Of a stretch of 64,000 nt of DNA, positions 28,703-38,227 are shown piece after piece. This DNA is from Thioalkalivibrio sp. ALMg11 (GTDB lineage: Bacteria; Pseudomonadota; Gammaproteobacteria; Ectothiorhodospirales; Ectothiorhodospiraceae), in contig NZ_KB898871.1 in the NCBI RefSeq assembly GCF_000377905.1, forward strand, positions 283,001 through 347,000. The letters run 5' to 3'. How positions within the stretch are numbered: the stretch's first letter is position 1; each line of letters opens with the position of its first letter. The position numbers and the translations under genes were made by a program. Below the pieces are notes generated by a model. It saw only the letters and a program-made list of their open reading frames with translations. It was not told the DNA's origin and did no database searches.

Positions 28703-28743
28703 CAAGGCCCGGCCCCGCAAGGCGCCGGGCCTTTTTGTTTTTA
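28703..28743 (+). terminator. Rho-independent terminator of fbp
   Basis: aaggcccgg ... ccgggcctt hairpin with a GC-rich loop followed by tttttgttttt, 37 bp after the fbp stop codon. Confidence 0.85.
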
Positions 28744-28800
28744 CAAGGACGACGCGGAGGGGCTCGGACACGCGCGGCCCAACCCGAACGGACGTGATGA

Positions 28801-30144
28801 ATGACGGAACCCACGGATAAACGACCGGACGCCCCGACCCGGGGCGAGGCCTTTCGCTACTGGCTCAAGCTCGGCTTCATCTCGTTCGGGGGTGCCGCCG
28901 GGCAGATCGGGATGATGCACGAGGAGCTGGTGGAACGGCGACGCTGGGTCTCCGAGAACCGCTTCCTGCATGCGCTGAACTACGCGATGGTCCTGCCCGG
29001 CCCGGAGGCGCAGCAGCTGGCGACCTATCTCGGCTGGCTCCTGCACGGCACCTTCGGCGGCCTGATGGCCGGGCTGCTGTTCATCCTGCCCTCGCTGGTC
29101 CTGATCACCGGGCTGTCCTGGGTGTACCTGGCCTTTGGCGACGTGCCAGCGGTGGAGGCGGTGTTCTACGGCATCAAACCCGCGGTAATCGCGATCATCG
29201 TCTATGCCGGGTGGCGCATCGGGGGGCGCGTGCTGAACAACGGCCTGCTGTGGCTGATGGCCGTGGCGGCGTTCCTGGCGATCTTCGCGCTCAACATCCC
29301 GTTTCCGTACATCATCATCACCGCGGGGATCCTCGGCTGGCTGGGCAGTCGTGTCTGGCCGGAGCGCTTCCGGAACGGGGGATCGCACAGCACCGGAAAC
29401 ACCAAAGCCAGTGGTCCGGCGGTCGTGGACGACGACACTGCGCCCGCACCCTGGGTGCAGTTTCGCTGGTCGCGCGTGATCCGCTTCCTCGTCGTCGGCC
29501 TGGGGCTGTGGGTCGCAGCGTTTGGGGCGCTGCTCGCGGTCTTTGGCTGGGATGCCACGCTGACCCGCATGGGTCAGTTCTTCACCCAGACCGCGCTAGT
29601 CACCTTCGGCGGGGCCTACGCGGTGCTGCCGTACGTGTATCAGGGCGGGGTTGAGACCTATGGCTGGTTGAGCCCGACCCAGATGATCGACGGGCTGGCA
29701 CTCGGCGAGGCCACGCCGGGGCCGCTGATCATGGTCGTCACCTTTGTCGGCTTCATCGGCGGCTGGACCCAGGCCTTCCTCGGCCCGGATCAGGTATTGC
29801 TCGCCGCCTTGCTCGGGGCGCTGGTGGCAACCTTCTTCACCTTCCTCCCGTCCTTCCTGTTCATCCTGGTCGGCGCACCACTGGTGGAGCGCACCCGGGG
29901 CGATCTGCACTTCACCGGACCGCTGACTGGCATTACCGCCGCCGTGGTCGGAGTGATCGCGAACCTGGCCGTGTTCTTCACCTGGCACGTGCTATGGCCC
30001 GCCGGCTTCGAGGGGGCCTTCGAGTGGTTCTCGGCCCTGCTCGGCGTCGCCGCCTTTATGGCCCTGGCCCGTTTCCGGGTAGGCATCATTCCACTTATTC
30101 TCGTCTGCGGCGCGCTCGGTGCGGGGTATCGGCTCCTACTGTAG
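28801..30144 (+). CDS. chrA: Chromate transporter, long-chain ChrA/CHR family
   Basis: 447-residue inner-membrane protein with two homologous CHR domains. Each opens with the family signature: FRYWLKLGFISFGGAAGQIGMMHEELV and VLPGPEAQQLATYLGW in the N-terminal half, and FFTQTALVTFGGAYAVLPYV with DGLALGEATPGPLIMVVTFVGF in the C-terminal half. A charged linker (about residues 190-220) separates them. About ten hydrophobic helices are visible. The family exports chromate, or possibly other oxyanions such as sulfate, by proton exchange. It stands alone 57 bp after the fbp terminator. Confidence 0.93.
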   Translation: MTEPTDKRPDAPTRGEAFRYWLKLGFISFGGAAGQIGMMHEELVERRRWVSENRFLHALNYAMVLPGPEAQQLATYLGWLLHGTFGGLMAGLLFILPSLVLITGLSWVYLAFGDVPAVEAVFYGIKPAVIAIIVYAGWRIGGRVLNNGLLWLMAVAAFLAIFALNIPFPYIIITAGILGWLGSRVWPERFRNGGSHSTGNTKASGPAVVDDDTAPAPWVQFRWSRVIRFLVVGLGLWVAAFGALLAVFGWDATLTRMGQFFTQTALVTFGGAYAVLPYVYQGGVETYGWLSPTQMIDGLALGEATPGPLIMVVTFVGFIGGWTQAFLGPDQVLLAALLGALVATFFTFLPSFLFILVGAPLVERTRGDLHFTGPLTGITAAVVGVIANLAVFFTWHVLWPAGFEGAFEWFSALLGVAAFMALARFRVGIIPLILVCGALGAGYRLLL

Positions 30145-30180
30145 GCACCCTGGCCTGCCGGGCCAGGCGAAAGGCACCGA

Positions 30181-31182
30181 TCAAACCACTCGGCCCTCCA
30201 GGGTAGCCGCAGCCTCGGTATTGGCCGCCAGCACCTGCAGGTTGGTCACCGTGTGGTCCGATATGTTGGTCAGCGCCTCGTGGGTGAGGAAGGCCTGGTG
30301 GCCGGTGACCAGCACATCGTCGCGCTGCATCAGCCGCGCCAGGCGGCGGTCGGGCAGCCCGGCCAGCGACCAGTCGCGAAAGAACAGCGAGGCCTCGTTC
30401 TCGTACACATCCATCGCCAGCCCACCGAGCTGACCGGACTCCAGCGCGGCCTCGGCCGCATCCGTATCGACCAGCGCCCCGCGGGCGGCGTTGATCAGGA
30501 AGGCCCCGCGCGGGAGCCGCGCCAGACTGTCGCTATTGATCAGATGGCGGTTTTCGCGAGTCAGCGGACAACTGAGGCTGAGCACCTCGGACTGCGCCAG
30601 TAGCGCGTCCAGTTCGAGGTACTGGACGCCGGCGGCCTGCAGCTCGGCGTTGGGATACGGGTCGTGCGCTGCCACCCGGCAGCCGAAACCCAGCATGATG
30701 CGTGCGAAGGCCTGGCCGATGCGACCCGTGCCGACGATGCCCACCGAGCGCCCGACGAGATCGAATCCGGTCAGGTGGTCGAGGCGAAAATCGCCCCGCC
30801 GCGTACGATCCCAGGCGAGATGCACGCGCCGGTTCAGGGTCATCAGCAGTGCGACCGCGTGCTCCGCAATCGCGTTCGGGGAGTAGGCCGGCACCCTTGC
30901 CACGCGCACGCCGCGCTCGCGAGCGCGGTCGACGTCCAGGTTGTCGTAGCCGGAACAGCGCAGCGCCACGACATGCACCCCGTGATCGGCGAGCCCGTCG
31001 ATCACACGCCGGTGCAAGTCATCGTTGGTAAAGACGCAGACCGCATCCGACCCTGCGGCAAGGTGCACCGTCTCTGCGGTCAGGCGTTCGGCATGCAGGA
31101 GAGGCTTCATGTCCGCCGCTTGAAAAGCAGGGAGCAGAACCTCGCGATCGTGTTGCTGAACACTGAATACGGTGACCCGCAT
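30181..31182 (-). CDS. D-lactate dehydrogenase-like 2-hydroxyacid dehydrogenase
   Basis: 333-residue NAD-dependent D-2-hydroxyacid dehydrogenase, closest to the fermentative LdhA group. The N-terminal MRVTVFSVQQHDREVLLPAF and RCSGYDNLDVDRARERGVRVARVPAYSPNAIAEHAVALL are characteristic. The NAD site is VGRSVGIVGTGRIGQAFARIM; catalytic residues are Arg in LINAARGALVDT, Glu about 30 residues later in the NEASLFF context, and His in VLVTGHQAFLT. Probable reaction: pyruvate to D-lactate. Single gene, convergent with chrA. Confidence 0.88.
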   Translation of the reverse strand: MRVTVFSVQQHDREVLLPAFQAADMKPLLHAERLTAETVHLAAGSDAVCVFTNDDLHRRVIDGLADHGVHVVALRCSGYDNLDVDRARERGVRVARVPAYSPNAIAEHAVALLMTLNRRVHLAWDRTRRGDFRLDHLTGFDLVGRSVGIVGTGRIGQAFARIMLGFGCRVAAHDPYPNAELQAAGVQYLELDALLAQSEVLSLSCPLTRENRHLINSDSLARLPRGAFLINAARGALVDTDAAEAALESGQLGGLAMDVYENEASLFFRDWSLAGLPDRRLARLMQRDDVLVTGHQAFLTHEALTNISDHTVTNLQVLAANTEAAATLEGRVV

Positions 31183-31435
31183 AACGGTCTCTCTGGTTCG
31201 TAAGCTGGATAGGGGTTCGCGTAATCCTGCACACGCTACACGCCCAAGGGGTTTCCCGAAGATGCCTCGTTCCGGTGTTTGCGAATGAGGGGGAAACCGG
31301 CCCTGGACAGCGACGGTGCACGCGCATCATGGAGCATGGAAGCGCCCCCAAGACCGGACGATGGCATCAGCGGGGACCAGCATAACGCAGGATCGACCGC
31401 TGTCACGGACAGACTCCAGCTTCCTGGCGGCTTTG

Positions 31436-33463
31436 TCAGACGAGGTCGCGGGGGATCTTCACGTCCCAGTTGCGGGCATAGACCCGACGCTCGCCCTCGT
31501 ACGCATCCAGCTGGGCGTGGATCTCGAAATCGGTCGGGGTCGAGGTGAGCACCGTTCGGGTTACCGTGCGCACCGCCCAGTCGCCACGCCGGAAGCCGCG
31601 CTCCCACAAGGTCTCCCCACGCGCCGAGTTGAAGTCGTCACCCCGGTAGCTGTACCACTCCAGCGCCTTGCGCTGCATCTCCAGGTTCAGGTCGTCCAGC
31701 CGTACCGTCCCCGCATCGTTGGTCACCTCCAGGGTCGACTCGTCCTCGGCCAGATCGCGAATGACCCGCCAGTTGTGCCGCTGCGGCGTTAGCTGATGGG
31801 TTTGTGTCGAGGGGGGCGCGCCCTCGGGGGGCGGGAAGGCGATTCGGGCATCCATGTCTTCGCGCGGCGCGCGCCGGGGCAGAAGCAGACGGCTCGCGCC
31901 CGCCATGATCCGCAGCCGCACAGGCCGCGGCGCCGGCCATGCCAGCGGGAAGTACGAAGTCGACAGCGACAGCCGGATGCGATGCCCCCCCGGGAAGCGC
32001 TGCGCGACGTCGTTGAACTTGACCCGGACGCGGTAGGTTTTCCCGGGCTCCAGGCGTTGCGGAGTCTCGGCGCCTTCGCGATGGGTCAGGTTGAGCAGCC
32101 CGTAGGTGACGCGGGTCGCCTTGTCGTCAGCGGCAACGTCGGACAATCGGGCCGCAACCATCGCGACGGGCTGGTCGACGCTCAACTCCAGTTCCAGCAT
32201 CGCCGCGCCGAGGATCTCCAGGGGCTCTTCCAGCGGGGCGCTGGTAAACACCAGGGCACCCCCATCCTCTTCGCGCTGGTCATGGGGCAGGTCCGGGGTC
32301 GCGGCATACGAGCACCACTTGCCGGCGAACAGACCCACGCTCAGCGGGGACTGCACGCTCATCTCGCGCTCCGGGATCACGACCGATCTGGTTTCCAGCC
32401 TGCCCGGCCAGGCCAGCGTCCAGGGCTCGGGTTCGACGTTCGCCGAGGGCCAGTGCGGTTCCCCTACCCAGCGGCCAGGGCGTTCCTGGTAGTGGCTGGT
32501 TGGCGGGACGCTGTCCTGCATCCAGACCCGCAGCATGGGTTCGTCCATGATCCCGTTCTGCTCGCCCTTCAGCCAGCGGTCCCACCAGCGCAGACATTCC
32601 TGCAGGAAACCGATGGCCGGGCCCGGCACGCCCTGATGCGGATACTTGTGGCTCCAGGGGCCGACCAGGCCCAGTCGTGGCCCCTGCAGGTTGGCCAGCA
32701 GGCGAAAGACGGCATTGGAGTAGCCGTCCGCCCAGCCACTGACCGCCAGCACCGGCGTCTGCACCGCGGACCAGTCCTCGCAGATCGAGCCGTGTTGCCA
32801 GTATTCGTCGCGGCGCTGGTGGCGCAACCACTGTTCCAGCCACAGGCCGCTGCCCTCCAGGCGCTGGAGCCACATCTCGCGCCAGCGCGCGCCCACGATC
32901 TCCGGATCCGGCGGCAGCGAGTTGTACGCGAACATGGTGGAGGCCCAGGACAGGGTGTCACCGAGCAGGCACCCGCCCATGTGGTGGATATCATCGGCGT
33001 AACGGTCGTCGGTGGAACACACGCTCACCACGGCCTTCAGCTCCGGCGGACGCAGGGCGGCGACTTGCAGGCCGTTGAATCCGCCCCAGGAGATGCCGAT
33101 CATGCCGACGTTGCCATTGCACCAGTCCTGCTGCCCGATCCAGCGCAGGATCTCCACGCCGTCGTCCAGTTCCTGCTGCAGGTATTCGCCCTCCAGCACC
33201 CCCTCGGAGTCGCCCGATCCGCGCAGGTCCACCCGCAGGCAGGCGTAGCCGTGACCGGCAAAGTAGTGATGCATCGTGTCGTCGCGCAGCCGGGTCGAGT
33301 CACGGCGGCGGTAGGGGATGTATTCCAGGATCGCAGGTACCGGCTGCTGCCCGGCGCCCGCAGGGCGCCACAGACGGGCGGCCAGGCGCGTGCCATCGGC
33401 AAGCGGGATCGGGATGTATTCCTCGACCTCCACCGCGCAGGGAAAGTCGTGGACAACATTCAT
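31436..33463 (-). CDS. CocE/NonD-family alpha/beta hydrolase (X-Pro dipeptidyl-peptidase-like)
   Basis: 675-residue serine hydrolase with no signal peptide. N-terminal alpha/beta domain: GTRLAARLWRP and VDLRGSGDSEG, nucleophile Ser125 in GISWGG, Asp246 in SGWADGYSN and His272 in GPWSHKYPHQG. A C-terminal jelly-roll domain (from about residue 390) includes GGHRIRLSLSTSYFPLAWPAP and ends with the DVKIPRDLV tail, as in CocE/NonD and X-Pro dipeptidyl peptidases. Family members hydrolyse acyl, ester or N-terminal peptide bonds. Its ATG overlaps the TGA of the upstream ATP-grasp gene (ATGA), so the two are coupled; the hydrolase may process or turn over the ligase product. Confidence 0.88.
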   Translation of the reverse strand: MNVVHDFPCAVEVEEYIPIPLADGTRLAARLWRPAGAGQQPVPAILEYIPYRRRDSTRLRDDTMHHYFAGHGYACLRVDLRGSGDSEGVLEGEYLQQELDDGVEILRWIGQQDWCNGNVGMIGISWGGFNGLQVAALRPPELKAVVSVCSTDDRYADDIHHMGGCLLGDTLSWASTMFAYNSLPPDPEIVGARWREMWLQRLEGSGLWLEQWLRHQRRDEYWQHGSICEDWSAVQTPVLAVSGWADGYSNAVFRLLANLQGPRLGLVGPWSHKYPHQGVPGPAIGFLQECLRWWDRWLKGEQNGIMDEPMLRVWMQDSVPPTSHYQERPGRWVGEPHWPSANVEPEPWTLAWPGRLETRSVVIPEREMSVQSPLSVGLFAGKWCSYAATPDLPHDQREEDGGALVFTSAPLEEPLEILGAAMLELELSVDQPVAMVAARLSDVAADDKATRVTYGLLNLTHREGAETPQRLEPGKTYRVRVKFNDVAQRFPGGHRIRLSLSTSYFPLAWPAPRPVRLRIMAGASRLLLPRRAPREDMDARIAFPPPEGAPPSTQTHQLTPQRHNWRVIRDLAEDESTLEVTNDAGTVRLDDLNLEMQRKALEWYSYRGDDFNSARGETLWERGFRRGDWAVRTVTRTVLTSTPTDFEIHAQLDAYEGERRVYARNWDVKIPRDLV

Positions 33464-34791
33464 GACTGTACCTCGCTCGGGGGTGTGGCGGGCTCGAACT
33501 CCATGGGTAGCCGCTCCATCACGCGTGTGTAGGTCCGCTCCAGTTCGGTGTTGTCTGCGGCCCCGATAAACAGGGTCGCGACCTCGTAGGAGTAGCTGTC
33601 CTGATAACAAAGCTGCGACAGCAGCATGCCCTCCTGGACTTCGATCTGTATGGCCACACTCGGGAACTCGGCCTCGACGGCCGCGATTTCCGCCGGCGTG
33701 GGCATCCGCACGACCCGTGCATCCTGATACCGGCGAACCATGAACTTGGCCGCACATCGGAAGGCCCCCTGGCGATGGGGCATGGTCGGCGCGCGCCCCA
33801 GACCCAGATCAATCATCACCTGCTGGTGATAGCAGCCATCCACCATCCGGAACAGCGGGGCATGAGACTTGGAGATGCGAGTGTTGATCTCCAGCAGCCA
33901 GATCCGGTCCGTGGCCTCATCCCAGTAGAACTCCACGTTGAACGGGGCGCAGCCGTAGCCCACCTGCCGGATCACGCGGTCCGCTATGTCCTCCATCCGT
34001 GCCTGTACCGTCTGCGGCAGGATGGACGGGTACTGGTAGCGGGAGAACGAGGAGCCGGCCGCACCCTCGCGCAGGGAGTCGATGGCACCGTAGATCCGGA
34101 CCTCGCCCTGCCAGACATACCCTTCCAGCGTGCACTGGCGACCCTCCGATATCAGCGCCTCGGCAATGCAGTGATTGCCGTCGATGGCGGCCACCTCCTG
34201 GGGCAGCGTCGCGTGCCCCAGGAGGTGGTTGAAGGGCTCGCCGAAGCGATCGATCTCCCTGCGGATCCGCTCCATGGCGCGCCGGAAGTCGTGCGCATCG
34301 TTGATGCGAAAGCCGAGGTAGGAGAGCACCGATTTCACCGGTTTGAGCCAGAACGGAAAGTCCAGGGTCACCTCGCTCAGCGGGTCGCTGACAAACGGGT
34401 TGACGGCACAGAAGGCTGGGATGTGCTCGGGCGCCACCCGGGCCTGTTCGAGACGGCTCCAGTACTTGTGCTCGCACTTCAGCACGCTTTCCAGGGTCGG
34501 CCCCGGCAGATCCGCGGCCTGGCGCAGGATCGGCAGGATCGTGCTGACCGGGAAATCCCAGAAGCCGACCACGGCATCCACCGTGCCGGGAAACTGGCTC
34601 AACCGTTCGCGACCCTCGATCAGCAGCCGACGCACCGGAAACCGGGTTAAGGGCTTGACCTCCTCGCGCGTGAACAGCGCATGGAAGATATAGCCCTCCG
34701 CCCCGGGCAGGGTCTGTAGCTGGGCCAGATGGAAGTCGTCCAGACCCACTACGAAGATATTGCGCCTCCCCGGCGCATCCAGAACCGCCAT
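33460..34791 (-). CDS. ATP-grasp carboxylate-amine ligase of unknown substrate
   Basis: 443-residue protein with a pre-ATP-grasp Rossmann domain (NIFVVGLDDFHLAQLQTLPG), then an ATP-grasp fold: KCEHKYWSRLEQARVAPEHIPAF, the nucleotide-binding FPFWLKPVKSVLSYLGFRI, CTLEGYVWQGEVRIYGAIDS, and the Mg-binding RIWLLEINTRISKSHAPLF (Glu and Asn). The C-terminus is beta-rich (VAIQIEVQEGMLLSQLCYQDS). These enzymes activate a carboxylate as acyl-phosphate and couple it to an amine. ATG 34791 is preferred to an upstream in-frame start at 34827 because GGAGGAAGCG directly precedes it. It forms a two-gene operon with the CocE/NonD hydrolase and is divergent from the hydrogenase operon. Confidence 0.85.
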   Translation of the reverse strand: MAVLDAPGRRNIFVVGLDDFHLAQLQTLPGAEGYIFHALFTREEVKPLTRFPVRRLLIEGRERLSQFPGTVDAVVGFWDFPVSTILPILRQAADLPGPTLESVLKCEHKYWSRLEQARVAPEHIPAFCAVNPFVSDPLSEVTLDFPFWLKPVKSVLSYLGFRINDAHDFRRAMERIRREIDRFGEPFNHLLGHATLPQEVAAIDGNHCIAEALISEGRQCTLEGYVWQGEVRIYGAIDSLREGAAGSSFSRYQYPSILPQTVQARMEDIADRVIRQVGYGCAPFNVEFYWDEATDRIWLLEINTRISKSHAPLFRMVDGCYHQQVMIDLGLGRAPTMPHRQGAFRCAAKFMVRRYQDARVVRMPTPAEIAAVEAEFPSVAIQIEVQEGMLLSQLCYQDSYSYEVATLFIGAADNTELERTYTRVMERLPMEFEPATPPSEVQS

Positions 34792-34970
34792 CGCTTCCTC
34801 CGGACAAGCGGGTCGCCAGGGCTGCACGACGCCCTCTTTGGAGTGTGGCAGGTATCGGGGTTATTTCCAGCCCGGGATGCCGCTGGATCGTGCCGCGGTC
34901 TTGTCGCACTATGAGTTCGTGTGGGCGGTTGACCGTAACGGGCAGCGCCTCCGAGACGCAGGAGTCTTTT

Positions 34971-36083
34971 GTGGAAGTGATCGCACCACAAGCCGTGGAC
35001 ACGCTGATCCGCCTGCTGGCCGGGGACGGCTACGAGGTGGTGGGGCCGACGCGGCGCGACGGTGCGATCGTCTACGACCGGGTGGGCGGTCTCGACGACC
35101 TACCGGTGGGCTGGACCGACGAGCAGGCCCCCGGTCACTACCGCCTGCGCGAGCGCGATGACCAGGCCCTGTTCGGCTATGTGGTCGGGCCGCATTCCTG
35201 GAAGAAATACCTGTTCCCCCCCGAGGACACCCTGTTCCGGCTGACCCGCCAGCCGGACGGCAGCTTCGTGACCGAGCCCGGCATATCCGAGGCCCCACGC
35301 CGCGCCTTCATCGGCATGCGCGCCTGCGAGCTGGCGGCGATCGACGTGCAGGACCGGGTGTTCCTCGACCAGGCGGTGCAGGACCGCGGCTACGCGGCAC
35401 GCCGCCAGGACCTGTTCATGGTCGCGGTCAGCTGCGCCGAGCCGGGGGGCACCTGCTTCTGCGCCTCGATGGACACCGGCCCGCGCGCGCGCGAGGGCTT
35501 CGACCTAGCGCTGACCGAGGTGATCGACGCCACCCAGCACTTTCTGGTCGCCGAGGCGGGATCCGAGGCGGGTCGCGCGATGCTCGACCGGCTCGATCCG
35601 CGCCCGGCCAGCGATGCCGAGCAGGCCGCCGCCGAGCGGGTGTGGGCCGAGGCACCGGAAAAGATGGGCCGGCAGATGCCGGCGGATGCCCGCGAGGTCC
35701 TGAACCGGGCCCTGGAACACCCGCGCTGGGAGGAGACCGCCGAGCGCTGCCTGTCCTGCTCCAACTGCACCCTGGTCTGCCCCACCTGCTTCTGCTCGCA
35801 GGTCGAGGAGGTCCCCGATCTGGAAGGCCAGCGCAGCGAGCGCGTGCGGCGCTGGGATTCCTGCTTCAACCAGGAACACTCGCACCTGGTCGGTGGCGCG
35901 CACCGCGACTCGGTGGCCGCGCGCTATCGCCAGTGGATCACCCACAAGCTGGCCACCTGGCATGACCAGTTCGGCACCTCCGGCTGTGTCGGCTGCGGGC
36001 GCTGCATCACCTGGTGCCCGGTGGGGATCGACATCACCGAGGAGGTCACCGCGGTGCGCCGCGACCCGGAGGGCCGAGCATGA
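34971..36083 (+). CDS. hydB: Cytoplasmic [NiFe] hydrogenase (sulfhydrogenase) beta subunit, Fe-S protein
   Basis: 370-residue electron-transfer subunit of a group 3b-type bidirectional hydrogenase, related to HydB of Pyrococcus sulfhydrogenase and AsrA. N-terminal region has [17 protein letters not shown] and [19 protein letters not shown]. Two ferredoxin-like cluster motifs are [16 protein letters not shown] (with CFNQEHSHL after it) and [14 protein letters not shown] near the C-terminus. I chose GTG 34971 because GGAG lies 6 nt upstream and family proteins start close to [17 protein letters not shown]; no earlier start has a site. First gene of the operon; its TGA overlaps the next ATG. Confidence 0.9.
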   Translation: MEVIAPQAVDTLIRLLAGDGYEVVGPTRRDGAIVYDRVGGLDDLPVGWTDEQAPGHYRLRERDDQALFGYVVGPHSWKKYLFPPEDTLFRLTRQPDGSFVTEPGISEAPRRAFIGMRACELAAIDVQDRVFLDQAVQDRGYAARRQDLFMVAVSCAEPGGTCFCASMDTGPRAREGFDLALTEVIDATQHFLVAEAGSEAGRAMLDRLDPRPASDAEQAAAERVWAEAPEKMGRQMPADAREVLNRALEHPRWEETAERCLSCSNCTLVCPTCFCSQVEEVPDLEGQRSERVRRWDSCFNQEHSHLVGGAHRDSVAARYRQWITHKLATWHDQFGTSGCVGCGRCITWCPVGIDITEEVTAVRRDPEGRA

Positions 36084-36553
36084 AGGAGCTGCTGGCCATC
36101 ATCGAGGAGCAGCCGTTCTTCGAGGACATGGAACCCGCCCATAAGCGCCTGCTGGCGGCCTGCGCGGCGGAGCGCAGCTACGAGGCCGACACCCGCCTGA
36201 TGCGCGATCACGAGCCAGCCGAGACCTTCTGGCTGATCCGTTCCGGCCAGGTCGCGCTGGAAAGCCCGCTGCGCGAGGGAACGGTGCCGTTCCAAACCCT
36301 CGGCCCCGGCGAAATCGTCGGCTGGTCCTGGCTGCTGCCGCCGTACCGCGCGAGCTACGACGCCAGGGCGGTGACCGATATTCACACGCTGCGCTTCGAC
36401 GCCGGCGTGCTGCGTGACCGTATGGAGGCCGACCCGGCGTTTGGCTACCGGCTGATGAAGCACTTCGCCGCGCTGATCGTTCAGCGCCTGCAGGCGGCGC
36501 GGCTGCAGGGCCTGGATATCTACCAGCCGGGAGGGCCGGGTCATGGCGCCTGA
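36080..36553 (+). CDS. Cyclic nucleotide-binding-domain protein within the hydrogenase operon
   Basis: 157-residue single cNMP-binding (CAP_ED) fold without a DNA-binding domain: [59 protein letters not shown], and a C-terminal helix [19 protein letters not shown]. The phosphate-binding loop is atypical (GEIVGWSW in place of the usual GExxGExAL with RxA), so ligand binding may be altered. It overlaps hydB by 4 bp and hydG by 11 bp, so it is part of the same translational chain. Likely a regulatory or assembly subunit of the hydrogenase; ligand and role unknown. Confidence 0.88.
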   Translation: MKELLAIIEEQPFFEDMEPAHKRLLAACAAERSYEADTRLMRDHEPAETFWLIRSGQVALESPLREGTVPFQTLGPGEIVGWSWLLPPYRASYDARAVTDIHTLRFDAGVLRDRMEADPAFGYRLMKHFAALIVQRLQAARLQGLDIYQPGGPGHGA

Positions 36554-37418
36554 CACCGTCCAGCCGCCGCCGGGCAGCGCCCTGCCGGAGCAGGCGATGG
36601 CGCCGCAGCCGTGGCGCATCCACTCGGTGCGCCGCGACGTGGCCAGCAACGAGGTCTTCAGCTGGGAGCTGCGCCCGGAGCCGGGGGTGGAACCCGGGCC
36701 GCTGCCGGCACCCGGGCAGTTCAACATGCTCTATCTGTTCGGGGTCGGCGAGGTGCCGATCTCGGTCTCCGCGACCACCGCGGAGGGCGGGGTGGTGCAC
36801 ACCACGCGCGCGGTGGGCAGCGTGACCCGCGCGATGCAGGGACTGGAACCGGGCGCGGTGGTCGGCCTGCGCGGGCCGTTCGGCTCGCAATGGCCACTGG
36901 AGCAGGCCAAAGGCCGCGACCTGGTGCTGGTCGCCGGTGGCATCGGCCTGGCCCCGCTGCGCCCGGTGATCCACGCGGCCCTCGAACGGCGCTCCGATTT
37001 CGGGCGCGTGGTGGTCTGCTACGGCGCGCGTTCGCCCGGGGACATGCTCTTCCGCGACGAGCTGGACGCCTGGGACCGGCGCGATGATCTCGATCTGCGC
37101 ATCACCGTGGATCGCGGCACCGCGGCCTGGCGCGGCGATGTCGGCGTGGTGACCCAGCTGGTGGAGCGTGGCGGCTTCGACCGGCGCAACACCCTCGCGA
37201 TGACCTGCGGCCCGGAGGTGATGATGCGCTTCACCGCCGCCACGCTGGAGCGCCGCGGGCTGAAGCCGGAGGACATCTTCGTATCGATGGAGCGCAACAT
37301 GCGCTGTGCGGTGGGATTTTGCGGCCACTGCCAAATCGGGCCGCATTTCGTCTGCCGCGACGGGCCCGTCTTCCCCTACCCGGTGATGGAACCGGCCTTC
37401 CGGATACGCGAGCTATGA
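36543..37418 (+). CDS. hydG: Hydrogenase gamma subunit, FAD/NAD(P)-binding oxidoreductase
   Basis: 291-residue diaphorase subunit related to HydG/AsrB and dihydroorotate dehydrogenase electron-transfer proteins. FAD-binding beta-barrel ([47 protein letters not shown]), NAD(P)-binding domain ([45 protein letters not shown]) and a C-terminal [2Fe-2S] cluster ([12 protein letters not shown] ... FVC). It passes electrons between NAD(P)H and the Fe-S chain of the hydrogenase. Starts 11 bp inside the cNMP gene and ends in an ATGA overlap with the small subunit. Confidence 0.92.
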   Translation: MAPDTVQPPPGSALPEQAMAPQPWRIHSVRRDVASNEVFSWELRPEPGVEPGPLPAPGQFNMLYLFGVGEVPISVSATTAEGGVVHTTRAVGSVTRAMQGLEPGAVVGLRGPFGSQWPLEQAKGRDLVLVAGGIGLAPLRPVIHAALERRSDFGRVVVCYGARSPGDMLFRDELDAWDRRDDLDLRITVDRGTAAWRGDVGVVTQLVERGGFDRRNTLAMTCGPEVMMRFTAATLERRGLKPEDIFVSMERNMRCAVGFCGHCQIGPHFVCRDGPVFPYPVMEPAFRIREL

Positions 37419-38227
37419 GTCGGGAAAAGCCTACCCTGGCGGTGTTCAAGTTCGCCTCCTGCGACGGCTGCCAGCTGAGCCTGCTGGACTGCGAGGACGA
37501 GCTCCTGGCGGTCACTGACCGCGTGCGCATCGCGCATTTCCCCGAGGCCAGCAGCCAGCGCATCGACGGGCCGTGGGACCTGACCCTGGTCGAGGGCTCG
37601 ATCACCACGCCGGAGGCGGCCGAACAGATCCGCGAGATCCGCAGCGCCTCCAGGTTCCTGGTGACCATCGGCGCCTGCGCCACCGCCGGCGGCATCCAGG
37701 CGCTGCGCAACTTCGCCGATGTCGAGGCGTTCACCCGCCAGGTCTACGCCCACCCGGAATACATCGAGACCCTGGCCACCTCGGATGCCATCAGCCAGCA
37801 CGTGCCGGTGGATTTCGAGCTGCGCGGCTGCCCGATCGACAAGTACCAGCTCCTCGAGGTCATCAGCGCCTTCCTCTACGGCCGGCGCCCGCAGGTCTCC
37901 AACGCCAGCGTCTGCGAGGAGTGCAAGCGGGCGGGGCATGTCTGCGTGATGGTTGCCCACGGCACGCCCTGCCTCGGCCCGGTCACGCATGCCGGCTGCG
38001 GCGCGCTGTGCCCCGGGTGCAACCGCGGCTGCTACGGGTGCTTCGGGCCCAAGGAGACCCCCAACGCCCCTGGCCTGTCCGGTCAGCTGGAGACGCTGGG
38101 GATGGACCGCGCCACGCGCGTCCGCTTCTATCGCACCTTCAACGCCGGCGCCGATGCCTTCCGCGAGGAAAGCGAGCGTCAGGAGAGCGGCGCGGCACCG
38201 CCCGAAGAATCAGGAAACCGGCCATGA
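37415..38227 (+). CDS. hydD: [NiFe] hydrogenase delta (small) subunit
   Basis: 270-residue small subunit without a Tat signal, hence cytoplasmic. Proximal-cluster ligands are in [13 protein letters not shown] (Cys16, Cys19), [20 protein letters not shown] and [20 protein letters not shown]. The C-terminal half holds further Cys groups ([35 protein letters not shown]) for two more clusters. Length and motifs fit the HydD/SH delta subunit of group 3b enzymes. ATGA overlaps join it to the flavoprotein upstream and the large subunit downstream. Confidence 0.93.
   Translation: MSREKPTLAVFKFASCDGCQLSLLDCEDELLAVTDRVRIAHFPEASSQRIDGPWDLTLVEGSITTPEAAEQIREIRSASRFLVTIGACATAGGIQALRNFADVEAFTRQVYAHPEYIETLATSDAISQHVPVDFELRGCPIDKYQLLEVISAFLYGRRPQVSNASVCEECKRAGHVCVMVAHGTPCLGPVTHAGCGALCPGCNRGCYGCFGPKETPNAPGLSGQLETLGMDRATRVRFYRTFNAGADAFREESERQESGAAPPEESGNRP

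Noticed and set aside
31796-33532. 578-residue plus-strand open frame
   Set aside because: Antisense to the CocE/NonD hydrolase; composition rich in His/Gln/Arg with no recognisable domain.
34845-34970. Longer N-terminus for the hydrogenase beta subunit
   Set aside because: The extra residues do not match the family and the GGAG-spaced GTG at 34971 fits the known N-terminus.
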